This document shows positions 45,300-56,914 of a stretch of 64,000 nucleotides of DNA, in pieces. Within the stretch, counting starts at the first letter, position 1; each line of letters opens with the position of its first letter. The notes beneath the pieces were generated by a model. It was not told the DNA's origin. It ran no database searches and was given only the letters and a program-made list of their open reading frames with translations. The translations under genes were made by a program, and so were the position numbers. This stretch comes from Brachypterus glaber (Eukaryota > Arthropoda > Insecta > Coleoptera > Kateretidae), in contig OY294044.1 in the NCBI GenBank assembly GCA_958510825.1, forward strand, positions 45,782,626-45,846,625. Direction: 5' to 3'.

Positions 45300-46440
45300 T
45301 GTCAAAAATAATATACAAACTTTCTTTAAGTTTTCTAACGTTTTTTGGATCGAATGAAAATCCTCAAAACCGAAATTGGCATTTACTTTCTTTCTTCTGG
45401 TCTTCGCCTCTCCCGGTATCTACGGGCCCCCAGTTACGCCACTGTTCAGACATATTAATGCTATTGCTGGGCAAGTACATTTCTTGTTAAAATAATTCAT
45501 TTAAGATAAAAATTGTTTTATTTAGTACCCAAACATCTAGTTCATATGCAAGCATTATTGAGGTATATCTATAGTAGGTCAAATAGCATAATAATAGTAA
45601 AACTTTAACATATTTATGAATATATGTATGTATTCTTATTTAACTGTCAAATAACAAATATAAATGCATACAATGACCGTGTCATCATAGTAATACTATT
45701 TATAAATCCTCCATAAAACAAAACCTGTTATAGCTATATATACTAGTATATACGTATACATCTTTTAAAATTTTAGAAAGATGACGTTTTAGAGGCTTAA
45801 GGCAGAAATTAAACAAATCTTTGCAATAAGTTTGAGTGAAATCATTAAATAAAGCCTTTTCTGAACGTTGGTAGCGGAGGAAAAATGTAGTTTCAGGCCG
45901 TGGTGTATATATAATTTCAAAATATTTAGAAAAAGACTTGTTTAAAAACATACAAGAAGGTAATTTATTACATATTAAAGATAAAAAATCGTAAATAATC
46001 ATCAATTGATTCTTTCGATGTTGTTTAACTAAGGAAGGAGAGAAATCCACATGACTATTTTTTATTGATGTTAGCGTTATTTTAAAAAAACAAAAATTCG
46101 GTTTTCTACAGGCAACACACTATTTTAAAAGCTTTGGTTAGCTTTTATGCTCAAAAAGTATGATTATTTTAAGGCAGATTGCTGTTTTTAGTTTTTAATA
46201 AATTTAATAAAAATAGGTCATAATTATACCCCGCCGCAGTTGGTACCTTTTATCTCGGCAAATAATCTCAGCCAGGCAATTTTTGCCAAACTCAAACATA
46301 CGACCGAGGTGTGAAATTTGGCAACGTATCGTCAGAATGCATTATTGCAGTTGAATTTTGACCTAAAAGTAGAAAAACTAGGCTCCATTTGTCTACCACG
46401 AGTTACCTAACTACTCTTCCCCCTCCCAAATCTGATTGAT
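45300..46440. other. Non-coding stretch with one unassigned frame
   Basis: The minus-strand frame at 45700-46050 (116 codons; KNQLMIIYDFLSLICNKLP, RSEKALFNDF, KDLFNFCLKPLKRHLSKI) is not low complexity. It might be the tail of a retroelement protein, but I cannot assign it. Nothing else was seen. Confidence 0.3.
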
Positions 46441-46559
46441 TTCCTAGTGGACATCTTGCCAGCCAAGGGAGTTGCATTCTTAAGAAGAATGCATAAGAAA
46501 AATTTCTTCTCTTTGAAGTTTTTCTGCTGCGAGCGTGTTATACATTGTTATGTATATAC

Positions 46560-47003
46560 GTCAGCCTGCTTAGTGCTTCACTTCACCGCCCTGTGAAGTG
46601 GTATGGAGCTTTCTTTTGTATCTTAAGCAAAGCGGATCATTTTTAATCCTTATTGTTCTGAGTTGCTTATTAATCCCGCAGTGTTTGTTCAGATCCCCTT
46701 AATTAGGCTCAAAGTTTTGTGGCTTTGTCCTAGTAGCTACAGACTTAGCTTTGCTAGAAATCTTTTGTCCACCTGCATCCGCTTACAGGTATTCAGTGTT
46801 TCTCCAGTTTACTCTCAGCTCAAGTATTAAGACCAATATTATAATTGGCTGAGGTCCCATGCACGGTGTTTCGACTCCGAGTCTGGCGAGTATATCCGCC
46901 TATTCTTGCCTGATACTCCAAAATGTCCAGGAAACCACATAAGGTATACTTTTTTTAGTCTGGCTAGCTCGTTCAAGGCTTCTCCGCACTCTTGGCCCAG
47001 TTT
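46560..47003 (-). pseudogene. Non-LTR retrotransposon relic 4 (RNase H and tail)
   Basis: Minus-strand frames read GEALNELARLKKVYLMWFPG then HFGVSG, and after a frameshift ADILARLGVETPCMGP. These fit the end of the RNase H domain, where W.PGH.G..GNE.AD.LAR is usual. Further down, LNKHCGINKQLRTIRIKNDP and LCLRYKR match the C-terminal tail found after RNase H in I, LOA and R1-type elements. Several stops intervene. It is dead, with the reverse transcriptase missing. Confidence 0.7.
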
Positions 47004-47054
47004 ATTCCCTTAGAAACTATTGATGATGATGTCTTAATTTTAATAGGCCAAGTA

Positions 47055-47298
47055 CACTGATAGAAATTGTTGTAGTAATATAGGCGCCAACCATATTTTT
47101 TAATATATTATAACATAAATATGTTATACAATACAACAACCAGTTGTAGAACTAGGAGGTAAACAACATCAAATTGTAATAAATACAACAACAAATTTTA
47201 TCTTATGTCATAGTTGGTACTATACTATAGTACAATTTGTGGTTGGCGCATATGTAACACTATGTTGTTGTATTAATAACGCTATTATTCTACCAGTG
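47055..47298. mobile_element. 244-bp TA-flanked MITE with CACTGRTAGAA ends
   Basis: CACTGATAGAA and TTCTACCAGTG are inverted. TA flanks lie at 47053-47054 and 47299-47300. GGCGCCAACCA and TGGTTGGCGC add a second inner inverted pair. Non-coding. Confidence 0.7.
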
Positions 47299-47829
47299 TA
47301 AGTTTATTTAATACCAAATATGGGTTTCTTTCTTACGGAGTCAGCCCATTATGTTGACACACCTTTTGTATATCAAATAAAACCATTCAAAAATGAAATC
47401 TTTGGTGTGTTCTTCCTGTTAAAGACAAAAATATTAAGCAACAATGGAAACACGAAGAGGAGTGTAGGTAGTCGAATACAAAGGAGAAATTATCATTTTT
47501 CTAACTTGCTACCATGATGACTCATTTATAATGAGAAACCTAAATTTTCAATCTCCCAGTCCAATCAGTCTAAAATTTACTGAAAAGAAAATATATATAT
47601 ATATTACAAAAGACTAGTATTTTTTAATATATTTTTAGTATACTACAGGAAATTTAATAATAAATTTAAAAAAATAGGGTGGGGTTTTATATATTTTAAG
47701 AAAACTAAAAGACCCCTCAAGTTTACAATGTTTGACAATCAACAGAAACAGCTGGTTTTGCAAGAATTATACCTCTGAATTTTGCCTTTTGGCTCTATGG
47801 AGCCCTTCTTAAAAGACTTAACTCACTTA

Positions 47830-47980
47830 GGGTCACTCGATCGGTTGTTGCTTTGTCTAGTTTGTGTGTTAGTGTGTTTTGATGGTTGGTTAGTTTGGTG
47901 TTTTTATAGATGAAAACTTCCAGAATCCCAAACGGCTAACCACAAAAGCACTAGACAAATAACAACTGATCGAGTGACCC
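47830..47980. mobile_element. 151-bp TA-flanked MITE with GGGTCACTCGATC ends
   Basis: GGGTCACTCGATCGGTTGTT pairs with AACAACTGATCGAGTGACCC, and CTTTGTCTAGT with ACTAGACAAAT. TA flanks lie at 47828-47829 and 47981-47982. Confidence 0.75.
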
Positions 47981-48110
47981 TAAACGCACTAAGGGACGTA
48001 GCGTGACATAACCCTTTTTATTATTTTTAAAAAAATAAAAACGTTTTGATTTTGTAGCCAAAATTTTTTTTAGGGGGTGTTACAAAGCGTTAAATAGGGG
48101 GGTCAAAACG

Positions 48111-48567
48111 TATTTTTTCTATTTTGTGACTCTTATAAGCTCATAATCACACGCATTTTGCCTGTTCTTATAGGCCCATAAGAGGTCTGTACTTTTTGTT
48201 CTTTTGGGTTGGCAACAGACCTGGCCTATCGCTTGACGTTTTCCGTGCAAATGTCAATGTCGCTTTAAAGTTGAATTTTCTACAAAATTTTGTGTTTAGG
48301 TTATTTTTACCATGTTCAAATTGTGGCTTGGTTAATTGCAGTAAAAAAGAGAAGAGATGAATATAAAATATATCAAAATATTATTTGTTCTTAGAATTTT
48401 AAACATGGTGTAAACTGTAATGCCAATCCAAAACAAAAATCCCTAAATCAGTCATCAATTTAAATGTAAGTTTTTTTAAATTTTAGAGCAAAATAGAAAA
48501 AATTGTATAAAGCACTCGTTCATAACACTAAAAACGTATGTTATGAAACTAGTACTTTAATATACTA
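48111..48567 (+). repeat. 0.45-kb dispersed repeat, copy 1
   Basis: About 450 bp matching 51762-52210 in inverted orientation, with few differences. Landmarks are TTTTCTATTTTGTGACTCTT, GGTCTGTTGCCAACCC in complement, and AACTAGTACTTTAATATA. No frame, no tRNA-type boxes and no terminal inverted repeat was seen, so the class is unknown. Confidence 0.75.
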
Positions 48568-48779
48568 TAATTTACTTCCGACATTTTCGTATTCCATCGT
48601 ATTTCAAACAAGTTGGTTTTTAAAGCCTGAATGTCTGTCTATTCATTTGTAGTATCGCAAAAGTGGATGATCAAAATTAGGTTTTTAGGACTTTTTGACT
48701 AAATAAAAAATATAATTTTGTTTATGTAATCTTTTTTTATGGCAAATTTTAGATTCCTAGGTTATATAGTTCCTGAGAT

Positions 48780-48866
48780 AAACGGCTGTAACAGACGGAC
48801 GGACAGACAACCAGGCGATCCTTTAAGGGTTCCGTTTAAATTGTTAAGGTACGGAACCCTGTTATT
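48780..48866 (+). repeat. AGGGTTCCGT hairpin repeat
   Basis: ACAGACGGACGGACAGACAA leads into AAGGGTTCCGT, a short AT spacer, then ACGGAACCCT. This layout is a frequent interspersed motif in insect genomes. Confidence 0.6.
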
Positions 48867-48989
48867 ACCCTGTCTACAATACAATACAATATAAGTGGGG
48901 TTGTAAGGCATGGTACTGCTTTTCAAATCACTGCGACCAATGAGATCTATTGTGAATCCCCTTTGCAATTTAGTCCACATCAATCTAGA

Positions 48990-50035
48990 TATTGTAGCCT
49001 ATACTTCTGAGCATAGACGGCAAATGTCGATTTCAGATTTTCCCATTTTTTTTAAGATGATATCTTAACGGGCAGTGTCCGCTTAACAGCCCTGTATAGG
49101 TCTTTAGGATCACCCTGTCTATCCGCCAGTGTATAGGTCTGGTAGTCTTTAATTTATATTTGACCTAAATAAAACAAGCCCTGCTTTGTTAATAAAATAG
49201 GTTGTACACGTGACACGAATTATATATCTTGTATGAATAATTAATAGTACATGACCGCAAGGCACCGCTTCCCGCCCCTTGGATCCGCCCCTGAACCGCC
49301 TGTTTCAGATCCACCAGAATGCAAACAATGATATATTGCAAGCTAGGCGGCTGTGAATAACTGTACTTCATTGTACCTAGGATAATCAAATAAATACATC
49401 ACATGTGCCTTGACTGCGTTTTAAACATGTTTCGTAACACCGCGGTGCACCGTTTGTTTTTTAAGGGGTATTTCTACCTTAAAAATTATAAAAATAATCT
49501 TTATTCAACACCTTCACAGAAACACTTGTTTTGAGCACTATTTTAAATGTCAAAAGTGAGTTTTTTTTCCACTAGTGACTAAAAAATTTTTCACCCACTC
49601 TTTTACGTACAGCTTTTGATCTCACCCAAAATTAGTTACATACCCTATTAATTAAGTATTATAACTATTCTATAAATAGAAGCACGTTAACTAAACCATA
49701 AAAATTAAAGAAAACCCCAAATTATTCTTTAGTTTTTTAATAAAATACTGTTTTTATTAAAAATTCTGTCATCATTTTGACGTTTGTAAGAAATGTAAAA
49801 CTAGCAATTGTTTATTTTTAATAGGCATACTTAGGCCATGGCTACCTATTATTTTAGTATTAAGAAAACTTAAGCTTAATATTTTTGACATAATTTTTCG
49901 CAAAATTATAGATTTTTATTTAAAAATAAAAGGTGTCATATAAAATTAAATTCTCAACTCGTGTATTAAGTGATTTTATCCACTTAATACACTAGTTAAG
50001 AAAATAACTATTTTTTAAAGATTTTTTTATATAGA
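48990..50035. other. Non-coding stretch
   Basis: AT-rich. A hairpin near 49958-49994 pairs GTGTATTAAGTG with CACTTAATACAC. No gene. Confidence 0.4.
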
Positions 50036-50042
50036 AAGAAAA

Positions 50043-50755
50043 AAGATATCATTGTGAAATTTTGTAGGTATGTTTATTTATATTCAAAATAAAAATAAAA
50101 TTTCTTTAGATTTTTTACAGTGCCATTTTCTAGCCATAAGTTTTTTTTGAAAAAGGTATCTATAAACGGTGGTCGCCATGATTCCGGCCGTTTGGATCTA
50201 CTGAAAAAAGAAAACAAAACGGGATATTATTCAGTATTAAAGTCGCTATAGCCCTATCTAGAAGAATTTTTTTTGGCCAAAAAATAACAAAATGGCGGAC
50301 GATTTTCAAAAATTTTAATTTTCAGACAAAAACTTCCGCCATTCTGTTATTTTTCGGGCAAAAAAAATTCTTCTAGATAGGGCTATAACGACTTCAATAC
50401 TGAATAATATCCCGTTTTGTTTTTTTTTTCATTCGATCCAAACGGTCGGAATTATAGCGACCACCGTTTTATGTTTTTTTTTTTCAAAAAAAAATTATGG
50501 CAGGAAATGGCACTTTAAAAATCTAAAGAAATTTTATTTGTACTCTTTGAATATAAGTAAACATATAGTTCTCCGCATGAAACAAAGTCTCCGACGAAAG
50601 GGGGAGGAATCATTCGCGCTCTCTTCTTTCCATCTAAAGCGAGCGTGCCTGCAACGGGCCTCCCACTTGCACACACATTCCAAACATATTTCCCGTAGCC
50701 ATAGATCCGTGCGTCAAAGTATACCTACAAAATTTCACAATGATACCTTTTTATT
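50043..50755. mobile_element. Palindromic element with arms of about 250 bp
   Basis: Centre near 50310. CTAGATAGGGCTATA, CGGGATATTATTCAGTATT and CAAAATTTCACAATGATA are mirrored in both arms. The right arm is interrupted at 50576-50721 and resumes at TACCTACAAAATTTC. Non-coding. Confidence 0.75.
50576..50721 (+). mobile_element. GC-richer 146-bp insertion in the palindrome arm
   Basis: Comparison with the left arm shows the empty site AAACATACCTAC split by this segment, with TA on both sides. It contains CATTCGCGCTCTCTTC and AACGGGCCTCCCAC and is far more GC-rich than its host. No inverted ends or tRNA boxes were recognised. Confidence 0.6.
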
Positions 50756-51282
50756 TTTATTTAAAAAAAAATATTTAAAAAAAGATTATAATTTCTAAGA
50801 GAGAAAAACCCCTTAAACAATATTTATACTCCAGAGGTTAGTTAGTTTTACCTAAAAATAATTCAGGGAGTTATGATTTTGGGTTTATTTTATAGGGTAT
50901 AGGGCCGTAAATAAAAAATCAATTTTACGACCTTGAACTTGATTTGGAACTGTCATTTTTTTTGAGTATTTTTCACAGAAACGAATTTGTTAGAATATCT
51001 CAAAATCGGTGCATCCTAGGACAAAATTTCCTACATTTTTTGTCGTTTGTATTCTTAATAAAATCCATCTTTATTTTCATAAACAGTAAATAATGTTCTT
51101 CCTAATAGACTAAGTAACTACATAACTAATGTAACTTTAACTGGTAACAAGCGTTACTTTAATAATAATTTTTAGTATATTTTAAGAAATATTTGTTTTC
51201 ATTTCAACAATACACTTCAATTATCCCCACTACATATGTGTAATTTAAGCAGTTGGGGCTGCTCAAATATTACGTTACAAGG

Positions 51283-51330
51283 TATATAGGTACATAGGTA
51301 TACCTACACCTATACCTATACATAGGTTTT
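51283..51330 (+). repeat. TACCTATACATAGG-type short tandem repeat
   Basis: Repeated TACCTA and TAGGTA words in both orientations over about 50 bp. Confidence 0.6.
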
Positions 51331-51360
51331 TAGCGTTTTATTTTATTTTTGGGAAAAAAC

Positions 51361-52300
51361 AAAATTTTTCTTTGCTAGTCGATAAGGAATTCCTCCTAGA
51401 ACATTTTGAGTGAAAATTTAAAAAAAAAATCTATCCGACGGTTTCTTTTAAATTTTTGTAAAATTACAAATTTTAAAATAATTTACTCATTTGTGCCCAT
51501 TATCTCGAGATTCAGTAAACGGATTTTCGATTGAAAATAACCATTGTATTAGGCATGAAAAACCCTTTAAAATGACATGTAACACGTTATTTTCGATCCC
51601 TAACAATGCCGGCATAGATTTTCCGAATTTTTACGTTTTTAACGTATAAATTCGAAAAATCTATTCCGGTATTCTAAAGGATCCAAGAAAATTCGGTTTA
51701 CTGAATCTCGAGATAATAGGGCACAAATGAGTAAATTATTTTAAAATTTATAATTTTACAATAGTATATTAAAGTACTAGTTTCATAACGTGTTATGAAA
51801 CGAGTGCTTTATACAATTTTTTCTATTTTGCTCTAAAATTAAAAAAAAAACTTACATTTAAATTGATGACTGATTTAGGGATTTTTGTTTTGGATTGGCA
51901 TTACAGTTTACACCATCTTTAAAATTCTAAGAACAAATGATATTTTGATATATTTTATAGTCATCTCTTCTCTTTTTTACTGCAATTAACCAAGCCACAA
52001 TTTTAACATGGTAAAAATAACCTAAACACAAAATTTTGTAGAAAATTCAACTTTAAAGCGACATTGACATTTGCACGGAAAACGTCAAGCGATAGGCCAG
52101 GTCTGTTGCCAACCCAAAAAAACAAAAAGTACAGACCTCTTATGGGCCTATAAGAACACGCAAAATGCGTGTGATTATGAGCTTATAAGAGTCACAAAAT
52201 AGAAAAAAACTTAAAAGAAACCGCCAGATAGATTTTTTTAATTTTCACTTAAAATGTTCTAAGAGGCATTCCTTATCGACTAAAAAAGAAAAAAAATCCT
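51361..52300. mobile_element. Palindromic element split by the 0.45-kb repeat
   Basis: The arms pair TAGTCGATAAGGAATTCCTC with GGCATTCCTTATCGAC, and CATTTGTGCCCATTATCTC with its complement, around a centre near 51635. The right arm is split at 51762-52210; the flanks TTTTACAA and TTAAAAGAAACC join to match the left arm. Confidence 0.7.
51762..52210 (-). repeat. 0.45-kb dispersed repeat, copy 2, inserted in a palindrome
   Basis: The inverted match to 48111-48567. The host palindrome shows that this is a discrete insertion with definable ends (TAGTATATTAAAGTAC and TAGAAAAAAAC). Confidence 0.75.
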
Positions 52301-52304
52301 AATT

Positions 52305-53560
52305 TTTTTGCACTTAGCACATTATTAAATATCGGTTTTTGACTTAGGGTGCTTTAGCAATAACCGATTCAAATAGTAACAAGAAAATCGTACTTTTGAA
52401 TCTTGAAAATTTCTAAAAAAAACTGGAATAGTCGAAGAATTTTATTTTGGTAAAGTTTTGCTAGACAACATTTTTGATGTTAAAATTAGCCAAGCTTGGT
52501 TGCATGGGCTGATTATTTCGCTTATTTTTTAACCAATTTTTCCTGCAGCCTTGAATATTGACCAATTTCATTTTCATAGTGTTAATAGGTAGTAATACAG
52601 TTAATTTTTTTTTAATATCAGGGAAATTTTAAATTAAATTTGGCCAAAAGATACCGCACAATGCAATGAATCGTAATTACTCCAAATGGAGTGACTAATA
52701 AACCGAAAAAGTAAACGATAAATTAGAAGTAAAAGCTCACAGTATTAAACTTAAGCCATGTTGACAAACAAGGATCACGTATAAAAAACACATCCATAAA
52801 TTAAGAACAACTCTCTCCAATAAATCTGTAGATAAAAATAATTTATAATGAATAAGGATATCAACATTTTTTTCTCAGCCATTGAATCTGACATTACTAA
52901 TTCTATTTATTGATTCTTTTTTGTTTTATCTGGAGTGATTTATCGGAATCTGTTTGTTCTGTTTGAAGAAACAACGTATCTGACATGTTCTCCCCATAAA
53001 AGTCTTCAGAAGAAAAGAAACAAAACAAGCCGTGAAGATATGTAATGCTACGCATTCCACTATATACTATCCACAGTAAATAGTATATTGCATTTTCCGA
53101 AATACCTAAAAAAAAATATTTTTCAAAAAAAAAATACATTTTGTTTTAAAAAAGTTTTTTTTTGAAAAAAGTAAAGAAAAATTTTTTTTTTGAAAATTTT
53201 AATTTTTTTTTTGTATAAAAACGTTTTAAAATTTTTAATTTTTCTTTTTGCGAAAAATAAAAAAATTCAAAATAAATTCAATTTTTTTATTTTAGTTCTG
53301 CGAAGAACGAAAAAAATAAAAAAAAAATGAGTTATATTATATTATTTATATTATTATAGTTTTTTAAATTTTTTTAAGTTTAACTCCCCATAACTTTTTG
53401 TTTTTGGGAGGATTACTTTCAAAATTGGTAGAATTGATCCTTAAGTATTTTTTTATAAAAAAGTTACGTTAATCGAAATTTTCTTTCAGCTTTTTTTTTA
53501 ATAGTTTAACCCCCCATAACTTTTTTGTTTTTTGGGGGATCACACTAAAAATAATAGATC
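52305..53560. other. Non-coding stretch
   Basis: AT-rich, with long A and T runs at 53120-53480. CCCCATAACTTTTT-type blocks occur twice (53388, 53513). No gene. Confidence 0.4.
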
Positions 53561-53760
53561 TTCCCCTCATACGGTCGGACGGGGACGGACGGACAAACGG
53601 ACAGTCGGACATTTTCAAAGTTTCTTATTTTTTTCATAAAACATTTGTATCCAAGAGTTTTTTGTCTAGGACGAATTTTGGCGATTTTTTCATATTCGAA
53701 ACTACCATATAATACTATTCTAGCGCTACGCGCTGTGAATAGTATAATAAGGATCATCAA
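53560..53760 (+). repeat. Dispersed repeat (CTAGGACG family), copy 3
   Basis: CGGTCGGACGGGGACGGACG, TTTTTTGTCTAGGACGAATT and TTCTAGCGCTACGCGCTGTG match copies 1 and 2. The 76-codon minus frame here is incidental. Confidence 0.6.
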
Positions 53761-54056
53761 AATAACACGCGTCATGTCTTGAACATTAATTGCTTTAATT
53801 ATAATTACTATTCTTAGACCGTATAAGGGCCATTATGAATATTTTATTTTTACTACTACTTCTATTAACTGTTTATTTTATTTATTTATAGTTGAGTGAT
53901 AAACAGTTCCAAATAAGGCTTTGCTTGTTCCAACTTATCTGCATTAAATTTTAGGTAAAATATTGGCATTAAATGCAGGGTCCAGACTTTACTAAAAAAA
54001 TAAAAAAATAGCCATTTGCGTCGCAATGCTAGAAAAAGTTATACCATTTTTTTACT

Positions 54057-54284
54057 CTTATATTGGTGTAGTGGACCACCCAAAATAGCGTGAGTTCGAT
54101 TCTCACCAGCGCCGATTTGCCTTTTTCAGTTAATTAATAATTTAAATTTGGTGAAGCGGACCCTTTAAATTTGTTCGAAAGTCAATTAAAGCCGGTGGTT
54201 TCCTCTACTACTAGCCCACACAAGTCCTGGACTTAGGGGATGCTTAATTAAGTAAAATAGTACGAGGTTAAACAAAAAAAAAAT
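54057..54284 (+). mobile_element. tRNA-derived SINE, copy 2
   Basis: The head holds TTGGTGTAGTGGAC (box A) and GAGTTCGATTCTC (box B). The body matches copy 1 through GGATGCTTAATTAAG and ends GAGGTTAAAC plus an A run at 54273-54282. It is somewhat shorter than copy 1 in the head. Confidence 0.85.
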
Positions 54285-54641
54285 GTAATATTTTATTGTA
54301 AATTTAGAAATAAATTTATTGTAAATTCATAACTTTTAATAACTTTGTTGTAAATGTCTAATAAATAATTACAGATTTTTGTCAATAATTACTAATTGTT
54401 TTGAATACGCGGTGTTTGCAGTCATTTGTCATAAAATAAACTTTTTACAAACCACAAAACATGAAAACCCAGCATAGGAATATAGGTCCGGAAACGACTT
54501 TTTAATAATTGTATTAAAAATATATTTTTCTTCAAGCGTACTAAAATGTTTATATTTTATAACTGAACACACTAGTTAAAAGTGATCTATTTTTTTACAG
54601 TAAAAAATGAGTTTCATTGTTGTACGCCGTAAAAAAAAGTT

Positions 54642-54841
54642 NNNNNNNNNNNNNNNNNNNNNNNNNNNNNNNNNNNNNNNNNNNNNNNNNNNNNNNNNNN
54701 NNNNNNNNNNNNNNNNNNNNNNNNNNNNNNNNNNNNNNNNNNNNNNNNNNNNNNNNNNNNNNNNNNNNNNNNNNNNNNNNNNNNNNNNNNNNNNNNNNNN
54801 NNNNNNNNNNNNNNNNNNNNNNNNNNNNNNNNNNNNNNNNN
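54642..54841. other. Assembly gap (200 N)
   Basis: A run of 200 undetermined bases. The round length suggests a placeholder of unknown true size. Open frames through it are meaningless. Confidence 1.
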
Positions 54842-54930
54842 ATAACTCTGTTTCCTTTGAGCTTGAGCGATGAAGTTTTGCATGTACAGCTCGTGAGAAA
54901 ATTACGAAACACGTTGAATGATAGGTAAGA

Positions 54931-55160
54931 TGAGTGGCCAAGAATGTACGAAGCAAAATATTTGAAGGGGATCGGGGAATCTCAACGCCATGGCGCGCCA
55001 GTGCAGTAGTAGGGATGGGAGTTGTTTCGGTGATCTTCACGTCTGCAGTCTGCAAAACAAACCGTTGCGCATTAATTTGAACACAGCCAATGAGGGACAC
55101 TGGCGTTGAGATTCCCCTATTCCCTTCAAATCTTTTGCTTCGTCCATTCTTGGGCACTCA
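54931..55160. mobile_element. Inverted-repeat MITE, arms about 58 bp
   Basis: GGCCAAGAATGTACGAAGC, TTGAAGGGGATCGGGGAATC and TCAACGCCA are mirrored at the right as TGGCGTTGAGATTCCCC through CCATTCTTGGGCA. The centre includes TGGCGCGCCA. Non-coding. Confidence 0.7.
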
Positions 55161-55169
55161 ACTTAACTT

Positions 55170-55850
55170 TCGTACTTTTCACGCGCACTGTATACTAATA
55201 TTAATAAGGGAAATTAATTAATTTTGCATCTATCTAGAGGCGTACCTAGACGGAAAAATGTGCGACGCTTAACACATTTGTGCCCCAAACTTTTTTGTGT
55301 ATTTTTTTTTTTTTGGATTTTTGGTAGAAAATATAGATTTCTTGAGTAAAAATACATAAAAAATGTCGTTTGTAACAAAAAAAAATGCAATGAAGAGGAA
55401 GCATAATTTCGTGCCACCAAAAAAGCTATTACTCCTGTAAAATAAAATTTAGGTGTTTCGGTGAAGGATACTTTTTTGCTTAGTTTTAACTCTACAATGC
55501 ATATTGTAGCACACAAGCTACATACCATTAAATTATTCATATTTGATATAATAAAACTGATACATAATTTTCATATTTTAAACCATAAATTTTAGTATCC
55601 TCTGAAAATATTCCTAAAATATGGCTAATAGTCAGTGATAAATATTGAAAAATTAAATATATATTCGTTAACTAAACACATCAAGGCATATATGTATAAA
55701 TAATTTTTTTAATGAATCGGTAAAAAAATTTAGTTGTTATGATATTTTAAACTTACATACATTAAAAAATCATTATTTTCTTCAGAAAAGAATATTAATT
55801 TTATCACAAAAAATTCAATCAAATACCGTATATTTATAATATATCTAATA
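55170..55850. other. Non-coding stretch
   Basis: AT-rich. The 108-codon minus frame at 55214-55540 shows no recognised domain. Confidence 0.4.
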
Positions 55851-55854
55851 ATAA

Positions 55855-55965
55855 CACCTTCACTGCCGGGATGATTTTACGTACATTTCCTCCCCAGGCC
55901 GCGGCGCGGCCGCGTGCTGGAAACTAAAATTCTCGGTCTTATAGACCGAGACGGCACTGAACGTG
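55855..55965. mobile_element. 111-bp piggyBac-like MITE with GC-rich palindromic core
   Basis: CACCTTCACTGCCG at the left and CGGCACTGAACGTG at the right are inverted. The right flank is TTAA (55966-55969) and the left is ATAA, one change from TTAA. The core holds GGCCGCGGCGCGGCCGCG and CTCGGTCTTATAGACCGAG. The termini resemble those at 16995-17323. Confidence 0.6.
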
Positions 55966-55969
55966 TTAA

Positions 55970-56790
55970 CGTGTTTGTAAATTTGAGGAAAACAAAATAA
56001 TTGTATTTAGATTACCAAAAATTTAATTGTAAATAATTACAAAAATTATTAAAAACCCCTCGATTCAGGTTTTATAAGTTATTATAAAAACCCTTGCTAT
56101 TTTAACAAAAGGAAAGTTGTTGTTACTCTTTGTTATCCTAGGATAGCTCTAACTCACGTTCCTAATAGCACGTGAAAGAAACCCACCAGTTCTGTATTAG
56201 CTATGTATTAATACACCTCACGTGACCCGAAAGCTAATTTAATGATTAGTTATAAATAATTATTTTAATTAAAGAAATGTTGTATAAAAAATATACCGTA
56301 GTATTTTTTAAATTTCTCCTTTAGGTATATTCACATAAAATATCTAAAAACATTAAATTTTAATAGTCTATTTCAAGGTGTGTTTCAAAATATTGATACA
56401 AGTAACGCTTAAAACATAATAACCCATTAAACAGAAATAATAATTACACAGGTTATTAAATTTTAATAGTACGAAACTATGAGGCCGAAAACAATAACAA
56501 GTTATACATATATAACGATATATTATAACGAAAAACTTTCGTCAAAAATTATTATATTTCGAAACTTGATTATTTTTTAGTTCCCATTATATAAAGGGTG
56601 TTTTGGTTTGTTTAAATGGCCCCACTTAAAGTTTTGCACTGTGCAATTCTTGTGCAGTTCAAGAATAAGGCTATACGAAAACAACCAATCAAATCGCTTA
56701 AATTTTATATTTATGAATTTCATTGACCAAATTGGTATTGCCTTGCTCTTCCATTGCATAAAAGTTGCATGGTACAAAGCAGCTTTTATA
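55970..56790. other. Non-coding stretch
   Basis: AT-rich with no delimited element. The overlapping opposite frames at 56577-56874 are not protein-like. Confidence 0.4.
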
Positions 56791-56791
56791 T

Positions 56792-56912
56792 ACAGTGCGT
56801 GTCAAAAGTCCGCCCCCTCTTTAACTTTTGAACGGTTTAAGATATTAACTTATAAATTTGTAACACGTAATTAAAATAACCCAAATAAATGTTTGGCATA
56901 TAATTGATATGT
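56792..56912 (+). repeat. ACAGTGCGTGTCAAAAG-led repeat end
   Basis: ACAGTGCGTGTCAAAAGTCC, CTTTAACTTTTGAACGG and ATAACCCAAATAAAT align with the facing ends at 40562-40900. Only one end is visible. Confidence 0.55.
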
Positions 56913-56914
56913 TT

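Noticed and set aside
45700..46050. 116-codon minus frame as a retroelement tail
   Set aside because: Composition is suggestive, but no motif could be anchored; left as unassigned.
54576..55157. 193-codon minus frame
   Set aside because: It runs through 200 N and an inverted-repeat MITE; most residues are undetermined.
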